Assembly (NCBI GenBank): GCA_020746105.1
Contig: CM036658.1
Location: 29,909,099 to 29,973,098 of the forward strand
DNA: 64,000 nucleotides
From: Trogon surrucura
Taxonomy: Eukaryota; Chordata; Aves; Trogoniformes; Trogonidae
Direction of reading: 5' to 3'
Of this stretch, positions 26,301 to 38,300 are shown piece by piece; position 1 is the stretch's first letter; each line of letters opens with the position of its first letter. The notes below the pieces were generated by a model, which was given only the letters and a program-made list of their open reading frames with translations, did not search any database and was not told the DNA's origin. Made by a program: the position numbers and the translations under genes.

Positions 26301-29300
26301 TGCCTTTATGTGAACGCACACAGTATGGGCAAGAAACAAGAGGAACTGGAGAGACTTGCATGCCTGCAGTGCTATGATCTAATCGGCATCACAGAGACAT
26401 GGCGGAATGACTCCTATGATTGGTGTGTTGGATTAAAAGGGTGTAAACTCTTCAGGAAGGACAGACAGGGGAAACGGGGAGGGGATGTTGCTCTCTATGT
26501 CCATGAACAGCTAGAATGCATGGAGCATGATGAAAAGACCAAATGCCTGTGGGCCAGGGTGGAAGCAAGGGCAGGCGACATTACTGTCGGGTTCTCCTAC
26601 AGACCACCTGACCAGGAGGACCAACTGGATGAGGCCCTTCATAGGCAGATAGGAGTCGCTGCTTGTTCACAAGCCCTGGTCCTCATGGTGGACTTTAACC
26701 ACTCCAGTATCAGTTGGAGAGACAACACAGCAGGGCATAAGCAATCCAGGAGATTACTGAAATGCATTGGTGATAACTTCCTCCTCCAAGAGAAACTAAC
26801 ACGGAGAGATGCCATGCTAGACCTTGTTCTCACTGCCCATAACTATTAAATATTTTTAAAAGCAATATTTCACTACATTGCTCATGTACTATCATTTGTT
26901 GGCCTGCAGTAGGTATATACAAAGTTTAACAACGATTTTTTACTGTCCTCTGAAAGAAATGCCTGAGCTTCCTCCTTCTAGGTATGACTTCAGCAGAGAC
27001 TCATGAATCACCTAAGTCTTGCACTCGTTCCAGGTTCTGACTTCGTATATAGACACTGAGGTGGTGTCTACACTAGGCAAATTTTTAGAAAATTCCTTAT
27101 TGTTGTTATTGCCAATTTATCTCCAACACTGGCAGCAATATTGGGGCTCCAAGAGATGGAGAAAGGGATGTCACTTACATATTGATGGATAATCAAAACC
27201 AGTTCTGAATATATATTTACTGTTTTATTAACACCATTGAAATAATATTTAACATCTTTAACTGCAGGTGGCACTGTTTTACAGTTTTAATATATTAATA
27301 ACTTCCAGGAGTACATTTTAGGGTTCTTTAATATAAGCTCTGTAGCACGAGAACCTGAATTAAAGAACAAGCCTGCACAGGTAAGAATAGAGAGGGTTTA
27401 TTCCCATTTAACTGGAATCTGAAGCCACTCCAAAGAAGAAAGAAAGGGTAAATAGGGTAAGTAATAATTAATCCTTTTAAATAACAATGCATGTTTTTCA
27501 TATAATTCAAATATCAATACAAGCTTCCTATCTTGACTTGAGGAAAAGTACTACAAAAGCTGTCATTTCTAAAGTAGAGCATATGTAAAAGGCAAAGAAA
27601 ATTTCAAAATTAATAAATTGGGTTTGCCCTTGTCCAGACAGATCTTAAGATGCAGGGAGGTAGCAAGTAACTGAAAAATCAGAGAAGGTCATTCTGGCAC
27701 AACACGAATAAAAGAGGAAGAGGGAAGACGCGGAAACATGGTAAGAAAAGGGTTTTTATATAGTGATACATCACAAGTGTTGCTGCATAGTAATAATTTA
27801 TTTTTTTTTCTGAGAAAATTTTGCAGTATTCTAGCAAGAAATCATCCTATCACTATTGTTTTGTTTCAGACATATTTACCTGAGAGGTATGTAGAGCACA
27901 ACAGACTGTGAAATTAGTGCCGTATAACACTGCCTCCAGACCATATTTTATTTTAATTTCTCTTACAGCTAAAAAGCTACCAAAAGCCTAGGACAGAAAT
28001 TGTGTGTAATTTTATATTCACTGTTTTATTTCTTTTTCTCAGACAGGAAACTAGTCCGCTGAATAACTAATCTTCTCATTTGTGAATGAGTTATTTTGGA
28101 AGTCAATAAATCTGTCAGAAGGGTAACTGCTGGAGACTACAGATGAACTGGCTTTTGTCAACCTGCAAATAAAGATCTAGAGTAGGATATTATTCTCATT
28201 TGAGACATACAGTTAATGACAATCACAAGTCATCACAGTTGACAGAATATACTTCAACAATGCTATGGCTCAATGAAGCTTGCTGAACACAGATGTCTTG
28301 AACCACTTGCTCAAGTGGCCTTAAAAAAGCTGTCCAGAAAGAAAGCAACAAATTTATTCCTTAATAACGAAAACATTCTACATTAGGTAATGTCAGAAAT
28401 CAGAGTAGGCTGGCTAACACTTCATTTCAGAAAAATGAGTTAGCTAGATCCTTTTTTAAACTATATTCTTTAATTTTTTGTCTTTGAAGAAGAACAATGT
28501 CCACGTTAGTGGTTAGTATCCTAGCTACAAAGATTATTCTTGTGAAGCATGATGGCAAAGAAAACAATTACCCTTAGCAATGCTTTATCGTGGATAAGCC
28601 AGAATTTAACACAGATCTCTCCTGCAACCTCATACGTTTTTACCTCGTAATCTGAGGGTACTGACACACATATTTTGGCTTCAAGGATCCCTTGGAATTT
28701 TCCTGAGTCACAATTCCCTAAATCTGAGGAAGGACACACAGGAGTCAGGACTGAGACAGTACTAACTGCATGACTTTCATGCACAGCCTGCAGAAGGGTG
28801 AGGAAGGAACCACAGGACCCTCCCACCAGTATGGATCACTGGCCAGCGCTCCCCAATAGGGAGGAGACAGTGGGAATTCAGGGAGGAAAAGCCACACACA
28901 GGGAAATCCTTTCAGAGACTTTCTAATTTCTCCTTGACCAAAAGACAAGTAATACAAGCAAAAGTTACAGGCAGGCAGAAATAGTTAAAAAAAACCCAAA
29001 GGTTGGTTGAAAGGTCTGTGTGAAAAGTCTGAGAAAGCACACTGACTGGTAAACACTGGTATATTTGTATAGGACTAAAAGGGCTTAGAATAATTGAAAA
29101 CAATGTAACCAGACACTTTCATATGTTACTAACATATTATTCGATGTTTACATGAAATGGGGAGAGAAAATGGCATATCCAGGGCTATTTACTAAACTTA
29201 CCTACGAACAATGAATACTAAGACTTCCATAATATCAGTCCTATAATTAAAAAATTTAATTTCACAAAGAGAAACTGTCAGGTTTAAACCTGTTCTAACA

Positions 29301-32300
29301 ATCTTGTTTGTGAAAATGGTTGTCTGCATATTTATACTTTTAAGTATAAAGTTGAACCTGAATAATTTTGTTTTAATTGTCTTAGCGAACTAAGTATTGT
29401 TCTGAGACAAAGCTGATAGCGAATGATGTTTTAGATTATTAGGGTCCCAACATATCTAATCCTACGGCTAAATTATGCTTAACTTTTAGTTCTTTTTTTA
29501 AAAAATAAATACTTTGATACTCCTAATTCCACACTCTTCTCTGTTTTAAAGAAGAAAAGTCATCTCTAACTAAGGAACCAGAATGAGGTAGAAAGCTGGA
29601 TCAGCTTTTTGAAAAACCTCTTAGTTTTCTTACGTGTAACTACTTAAATTGCCAGTGGAATACAGACATGAAATAGCATGAATGCCATGCATACTAAAGA
29701 TTTATGATATAATCTATCTTCATTAGAAATAGCTCATAACAATAATAATTTGAGGAACATAGAATCACAGAATGTTAGGGGTTGGAAGGGACCTCGAAAG
29801 GTTATCCAGTCCAATCCCCCTGCCAGAGCAGGATCCCCTAGGGCAGCCACACAAGAACGTGTCCAGGTGGGTTTTGAAAGTCTCCAGAGAAGGAGACTCC
29901 ACAACCTCTATGGGCAGCCTGTGCCAGTGCTCTGTCACCCTCACAAGACAGAAATTTCTCCTCATGTTGAGATGGAACTTCCTATGTTCTCACTTAAACC
30001 CATTATTCCTTGTTCTATTGCTGGGCACTACCGAGAAGAGATTGTCCCCTTCCCCTTGACACCCACCTCTCAGATATTTATATACATTCATAAAGTCCCC
30101 TCTCAGCCATCTCTTTACAAGGCTAAACAGCCCCAGTTCTCTCACTCTCTCTTCACAGGAGAGATGTTCAAGTCCCCTAATTATCCTCATAGCTCTCCAT
30201 TGGACTCTCTCCAGTAGGTCCCTGTCTCTCTTGAACTGGGGAGCCCAAAACTGGACACAGTATTCCAGGTGTGGTCTCACCAGGGCAGAGCAGATGAGGA
30301 GGAGAAGCTCCCTAGACCTGCTGGACACACTTTTCTTAACACACCCCAGGATCCCATTGGTCCTCTTGGCCACAAGGGCACAGTGCTGTCCCATGGGCAC
30401 TCACTGTCCACTAGGACTCCAAGGTCTTTCTCCATGGGGCTGCTTTCCAGCAGGACATTCCCTAATCTGTACTGATGGCTGGTGTTATTCCTCTCCAGAT
30501 GCATTTTTTAATAGTATACAAAACGAGGAAGGCAAGAGACTGAATCAAAAGCAACTATGAAATATCGACAGAGGGGCCTTAAACAATTGTCTGGCGCAGC
30601 TCTGTTGGTATTTCAAGATAGTCCATATACTGAAGTCTGTACAGAGGTGTAAAGTGCTATCCTCCTGTTCAGCACTACATGTTTACTCAGTGATTAAGCA
30701 ATGTAAAAATAAAATAGATTTTAGTACTAATTCCAATTCACCAAAATTCATAAGTCGTAAGTGGAGAAAAAAAAATAGATTTTAGTACTATTTCCAGTCT
30801 GTCAATAACATTATCAGTGCTAAAGACCTCTTTTTTGACTTCAAGACTTTTAAACAAAGCTGTGAATTAGCTTCCACTGGCAGACTCAACAGTGCTACTA
30901 CTGTATTCCAGCAATGTCTGTACCTGATTCTGTCAACTTCTTTTCAAGGCAATAGATGAGTGCCGATGTAATTGAAATCACCATTGAAAATGTCCAGCTG
31001 CAGAGGCGACCATGAAACAATAGAGCTATGCAATAAGCTGTCAGTATCCCACAGTCTTTAGGAAGAGCTCATAACCAGTTCTTCATCGTTGCTGTTTGTC
31101 TGCATTTTACCTTAAGACTACTATCTGAATTTTAAAAAGAACACTGCTCTTCTTCCTGAAAACAGGCAATGATGCTGCCACTGTGGCTAAGCAGTCCTCA
31201 TAAGCAGACCACCCAGTACAACACCTCTTAGAGGGCTATTCTTGCTCTCCTCCTCTGGTTCACCTTGCTCTTGGAGCATCTGAGCAAATGAGTGGCTTTA
31301 ACCACTCAGGGAGGGGGCGGGGAATGGCTGTAGTGAGAAAATGGGGGAGAAGGAGGTGTGAAATATATGATAGGGGTACTGGGTGAGGAATGAAGGGGAT
31401 GACAGTGAGGGTCAGCAGATGGTAGGAAGAATCATAGAATCATAGAATGGCCTAGGCTGGAAGAGACCTCAGAGATCATTTAATCCAACCTCCCTGTCAT
31501 GGGCAGGGACACCTCTCAACTAGATCAGGCAACACATGAGGACCGAATGGGAATCAAACATCCAACCTCCGGTGTTTCAGCACCACGCTCAACCAAGTGA
31601 GCTAAACCAGAAGAATGGTGAGAACAACAGGAGGAAGAAGGGTCTAGAAGAATGCTAGGAAGAATTTTTGGGAAAATGGGGGCAAGTCTGGAGGAAAAGC
31701 GGGAAAGACTCATAGGGAAGAATGGTGGGAAAGACGGGGAAGAGAAGAATGTGGGGGCAGACAATGTAAGCACTGGGGAAATGAGGGGAAAGAATGGTGG
31801 GGTGAACATTGAAGAGAATGGTGATGAAGAATGTTGGGGAGGAATGGTAGGGAGAACAGATGGGAGAACAGTGGGGACAATGGTAGAGAGAATGATGCCG
31901 AGAATGAGGAAAGAAGAATGGGAGGAGGAATGGTGGGAGAAATGTGGGGAGGAACAAGGAGATGAATGATAAAGAGAACAGCATGGAAGAATGACGAGTA
32001 GAAAGAGGAAGAAGTGGAGAAGGAAGAAGGAAGGGGAAAGAATGGTGAGAGGAAGGGTAAGCATACTCCTCCTCCCCTTCCTATCTCTTCCTTCTACTGT
32101 AGTGGGGAGAAATGGGATGAAAATGGGAGAATGGGGAGAAAGCGTGTGGAGAATGGGGCTAAATGGAGGTAGCTTCTATAGTATATATTTGCCTGGGATT
32201 GGGGTAAAATGAGATAGTGCAAATTGAGGGGTTGAATCAGAGGTCCTCTCTCCTTCCACTTCTTCCCTGCTTCTGCTTGTAGCAGGTAATTCCATGTGCG

Positions 32301-35300
32301 CAATCACTGCCGTGGCCTGTGCAGGCAGTAACAAGGCAAGCAGGTATGGTACGAAGAGTTTCACCTCCCTTTACAGCCATGGGCAGTGATATAAGGCTGT
32401 GATGACCTGGCCTTTAATGTCTCCAGTAGAAGAATTAGCTCTCAGCAAGTTTCCACTTAGTTACACACCTCAAAAATTCACAGCCCTCTGAATGGAAATA
32501 TAGACATAGAAGTCACCAAAGTAGAGCACAGTTCTTAAAGCCTTCTATCATCCCACAAATTCCAGGTCTCCCACTTCTGTTTATAAAAGTATTTGATGAA
32601 ACAACATTAACAGAAGTTCAATTAAAACATCAGAAAGTACAATAAACTCTTCACAGCTCAACAAAAATGCTCCTCTCACCAACTCATTTCTCCTCCATCA
32701 GGAAGAGAAAAACAAATGCAGATTAATCTGATTTACGGAGTGAAAAACAACACTGAATGCACTTTTTGTCAGGGGACAGGGGGAAGGTCTCCAGCTGGTT
32801 TTCATCTATATGCCATGATTCTTCATTTAGTTTACACTATTAAACTGAAAAACTCAGCTTTAATCTTAACTATTACAGTATGCCTTAGAGTAGATTCTAT
32901 CATGTAGCATCCTTGATACAGTTTCAGACTCTGGCAAAACATCATCCCTCAAACTGGTCATGGCCATATGGGTAGTAAATGTATCCAACATTTTTTCATT
33001 GGCGCCTACATTATTACGTCTTGTCACCAATGGTTTCTCGGGTTTTCAAGTAAATTGTTGCATATACTGTGGTTTGGAGCTGCTGTGATGAAGCCCTACA
33101 TTTATCTGTATACAGCCAAATCCTTTTTTGGAACTTTTTTCCTTCTAATGAACTAACATCTGTTGAAAAAAAGAAAAAAACCCTCATGTTTCCAGAAAGC
33201 TGTACAAAAATGAGAGAAAACAAAACAACAGAACACTGCCAAGAAGCTATTGTTGCCAAGTTGTACATGATAAAAAGTAGCCTAGAAAATGATGGGTGGA
33301 TGGAAGTGGGCATCATACCTGATCTGTCTTCATTTTGCGAATCACACCTTCTACATAATTCTGGGATGGTCTTGAGAGAAGTTACAGAATACTGTAAAAG
33401 AGAAAAAAATGTATATGAAGTAGTTCATTAAAAAAGATAAAAAGTAAGAATTTCAAGAGGTCCTCATGTTATGGGCACAGCCTAAATCTACCAACTCAAG
33501 GGTACTTCCAGCAGTCTGATCGTCTTCTCAGGTTGCAGGAGAAAAGCAGATGGCAACTGCTTTTGTGCCCCACCTTGAGGGATAACAAATTTTCAAAGCC
33601 ACACCAAAGCACCTCCCCACTTCAGATTTCTCCTTCTTGAATATCACCATTATTTAAGTCATAAATACATTTTATAAATCCATCCTTTCCATGGGATGCA
33701 AGACACGTCAACGGTGAGAATAGATACAGGCTCACAGCGGACATTGAGGGTCTCACTTTGCCCACCTGGACATCTATTATGGTGATTATACTGCAAGATG
33801 CATTATGCTTAAAAATTAGAACTCAAGCTTTCACAAAACAATACGTAAAAGTAATGCACTGTAGAGACCTCATTTCAGAATGACGCATCTACTTACACAT
33901 ATTAGACAACTGACTCATTTCTCTAACCTAGGGTTTATTAAAGCAAAATTGCACTATTACTTTAATGTGACAGGATATGCCCGTTATTAATCAATACTTT
34001 ATTCTTTGAATTCAGCATTAAAAAGAAAAAAAAAAAGAAGAGGGATGTCATACGTGTCTTGCTAAATAGAAACCTTTTTCTTATAAACTTGTGGAATACT
34101 CTTGGTAAGATACATGATCCAGTGTTATAAAACTACACATTCTGACATACAGAAATCAAGTTACTTAATAGCAAGCCTTCCTTAATCAAATGCTTAAATG
34201 TTAGAGGAATCTTCACTTAAACAAATGAAAATTATTATGTCTGTGAAAGATCAATGGCTTTTCTCATGTAAAAAAAAGCTATTAAAACCAGCATTTTGGA
34301 AACTAAACCAGAAAAAAAAAAAAGCATTTAGGATTAGCACAACTGAAAATTTTAAAAGAATATATAAATACCATATGTTTTCAAAGAAACAGATATTTTT
34401 AGCTGGTGTGCTATTGACCAATGAAGCAAAACAACTACATATAAAACCACGAGTTTTCCACACACAAAAAAAGAGACAGTCATATATTGTCCTGTTCTTT
34501 GCTGACAGTTCGTCACTCAAAGTTTGATGTGCTTCTGATGCACAGCTAGCAATCTATTTCAAAATAACCTAGAGTCAACCTCATGTGACCAACTGCAGAA
34601 GTAATTTACTTCTCTGGCACAAGTTTAAGACCGTTGCTCAATTGATTGTAGTTACTTTATTAAGCCTCAAAAACCTCCCGTGCCTTACTTTTTTTCCTTC
34701 CTGATGGGATGTATTGAGAAACCTCAACTACAACAAGAATCTCCCCTAAGTATTCTCAGGATTGACACTGAACTTATTAATTAAAATGTGTAGCAGCACT
34801 CCACAGAACTATCCAGTGACTCCAGTCAAATGAGGGGCTGTCTATAAGGCTGTGATGGCTCCAGGATGTGACAGCCTAAAGCAACAAAGAGCAGAACAGA
34901 GACAGGAAGAGAGATGCTACTAAACACAAATTAATACAAGTTAAACACATGCACAAACACCATGTGTTGTGCTTCACCCTAGCTATTGTTTAATAAAGAC
35001 TGAGCTGTTAAGCTATACATCTTGCTATTTCAGCACAAAGACTCAGAAGGCAATGCTGAACCGGTCTAGCAAGATTCTTAAAAGAATCCATGGAACATGT
35101 CTCCAAGGAATATGGTAGCTTCATAAGACCAGCTGGTGCAGTTTAAACTATTACAGAGTTTGTAATTCAATTAGAATGAGACCTTTTTGTATTCCATTGC
35201 TATGTGTTTTTTTCAGGCAACCTCAAAAACAGAAAGCCGTTTTTCCCTTTTGTCTCTTTTTCTTTTTTTTTTTTCTTCCTGGAAAAATAGATTTTCTTTC

Positions 35301-38300
35301 TGTTTCAACATCACATTAAAATGTATTCTGTTACCACTTCCCACCACCAAAAATCTATCAAATGTTACAGATGTGATTACATATTTGAATTATATTGGTT
35401 TGATTTCATTAACAGATCTTCCTCCACTCACCTCTATCCTCAGAAAGACTTCTGCACATTTACTTCTCTGCCATCTGTACCTTGTGGTCAAAATGTGGAG
35501 AACTGGCTTTTGGTCCAGGAAGTAACTAAAATTATTCTTTAAAGCGGACCTTTCCCAACCTTAAGCACAATCTATTGCCAGCTCTTCTGTCTAGAAATAC
35601 TTTCTCTTATACTCAAGCTTCAGTTCTGATCACGGGTAATGTTTGTTAACCAAGTTTTCTGCCATCACATATTTCAAGGTTACTAGCAGTACCACAGAGG
35701 GACAGCAAAAGAGGTTGAGACTGCAATCCTTCCCTAGAACAGAGTTTTAGACTTCATGCTTATTCAAAGCATTTAAAACTAATTATTTCCCATTTTTAAA
35801 CCAACAATTTTAAATTGTTTTACATACAAAATAAAATGCCATTTCTCACACTTCACCATTAGAGTAACCAAGTCAACTAGAGTTGAGGGTCATGCCCAAA
35901 GGCAGAAGTGACAATGTAAGAGCTAAGCACATCAGGTTGCTTCCCTAGTCTTACTTTGGTATTTAATCAAAGCATGTTGTGGTCGCCGGGGAAATTCAGT
36001 AACAAAACTAAGGGCTTCTTTCCAGGATAATGCATGTAACAGCGTTTTCGATTGCTCTTTGAGGTCTGGGCTCTTTTTCTGCGTTTAAGGAACGCCTACG
36101 TCCAACCTTCCAGTACACCTCTTAAGAACTTGCAAGATGAAAGAACAATATTAACAGCAAACAAGAGGCAAGAAGCAGCAGCAACTGTTCCATGCAAACG
36201 CAAGATATCCCCAACTTTTTTTCTACAGACACTATTAATTCAGGGAAAAACAGAACCTCCCTTACCATACGAAACATTCGGCCATTACGTAAAACTGCGC
36301 TACAGAATTCGAATTAATGCAAATGTTAACCTTTAAATGTCAAGATTCTCAAATTTTAATGCAATGAATTTTTAAAACAAACAAATGAGAAATCCTCAGT
36401 CTCTAGTAAGGCCTCTCTGTACTGTACCACGTGTCTGCCACATGCAGACTCACTTGTGTCTGAAAAGTATCAGAAAGTACTGAACCACGAGTAGTAGCAT
36501 AGAAATAGATACACAAAGTAGCAAAAAAAATGCAAATTAAAAAGCAGAACTTATTTTTTAAAATTGTGTTATGGAGAATATCTCTAATGTCTCCTGAAGT
36601 GGAGTCGAAGGTCAAAATTGGACACACAGTGTGACTCAGATCATGTTGTCAGAACCACGACAACCCCAAAACACTAAGGACCATGTCCTGTTCTAACTGG
36701 AGTAAATACCAAAACTCAAAAATTCACCTTCACTGGATCAAGACACTAGTGAGCATGTCCTGCTATTAACTGCATAGCTCCTTGTTCTCATTTAGATAGA
36801 GAAAACAGACACCTTTAGTTATCATAACTAATTTGTTTCCAGGTCTTATTATTACTGTAAGCCATTTAACAGTGTCTAGTTTATCTGCTGCCGTGGAAAA
36901 TACACTGTTTCATTAATATTTAAAACTCATTGAACTAATACCTTTATATTATATTGTTTAATCATTTACAACTGTGCAACACCACTCTTTTTCCAAGACG
37001 TTTATCTGCAAGTAGCAAGCTACATCGAGAACAAGTAAAGCAACAATACTTGGCCTGAGGTTGCAGGAAGATTATTCTCAACAGTAGTGTCCATCTAAGA
37101 AACTCCAGAGCAAAAAAAATGAAGAGAAGCGATTAGGCTGACACAGTCCATATGAGAAATAACACCTCCCCCAAATAAACAGCTGTGATTAGCATCTTTG
37201 GAGTACTTGTTAGGTTACTTGTGCTGTGTAGCATCTTATATAGACACTTCATATGTTGTTCTTTAAAGGAAACCTGTATAGATGCTGACACTGTTAAATG
37301 TACAAAATGTCTTGTCCAAATCTAACTTTCCAGAAAGATTTTAGTGGCCATCTCCATTTTATTTCATTCTGCAAAGGGAAAGAGGAAAAAAGGAATTATT
37401 AATGAATTAATCAGCTGGGTAGGAAATAATAAGCTGCAGTCAATGACATGATCCTCCATGCTGAGCCCTGAAGTCCTGGTTGCTGAGTAGGCAAGCCTGG
37501 TTGTGTGCTGCCTTTACATATCTGTGAGCCTGAAGGGTGACCCAGCTCTTTCCTCGGCCAAGGAAGGATGACAGCAGGCTCAGGAGGTGCCTTGTGATGA
37601 GTATATGGGAGGTCAGGAGATCAACCATACTCCTGACCGTACATGGTTTACATTTGTTCTGCCACACAGAGGCTCAACAGGCTCAACATGAAGTTTTTCA
37701 AGCTGTTTCAAAATATCTGACAATTCAACTGCTGCTTAATTATGCTGGAATTCACTTAATAGCACTCACATTTCATACTGTTTCAAATTAGGCTCTGTCC
37801 TGCAATAGCACCGCTGAACCAGGCTCTTACTCACAGAGATACTTGAATGATCAGAGTAATGATCTATACTCAACTCCAAATAGTGTACAAATATCTAGCA
37901 CCAGGAGCTCTGGTTACAACTAGGTCATTTGGTATTACTTCTGTAGACCAAGAAATAAAATAGTTTCAATTTGCAAAATTTGCCAGTACAATAGAAAGCC
38001 CACATTTTAATTAAAGGATTAGGAAATATTCAAGTAACCATGACAATAGCATACAATTTACAAGCAGGAAAAAATGTATGGGAAAAATCAAGAACGCTAA
38101 TGGGAAAAAGGGGAAAGTTTAAAACATATTTTTAATATGTATCTATCATTCAATGCAACTTAAAGGTTGCAATTTTTTTCTTCCTTTCTGTAAGTAGAAA
38201 TTCATGAAGAAATAGACGAAAATATTCAGCTTGGTTGCTTAATGTCATTGCAGATGGAGTATTATTTTTGTGTAATGTAAACAAGAGTCCCAGAAACCTA

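Larger units (their letters stand above)
21312..33318 (-). other. SNCAIP intron 3
   Basis: This intron is 12007 bp long. It contains CR1 pieces (21810-22195, 25985-26850, 29760-30508), a (CA)n run near 22299-22328, a purine-rich tract (31300-32060) and a SINE (31431-31610). The stretches 22196-25984, 26851-29759, 30509-31299 and 32061-33318 show no gene or repeat that I recognise. Confidence 0.88.

Noticed and set aside
31525-32064. ORF of 179 codons rich in S, P and F on the minus strand, and 105 codons on the plus strand
   Set aside because: These are by-products of the purine-rich tract, where stop codons are rare on the pyrimidine strand. They also cross a SINE.
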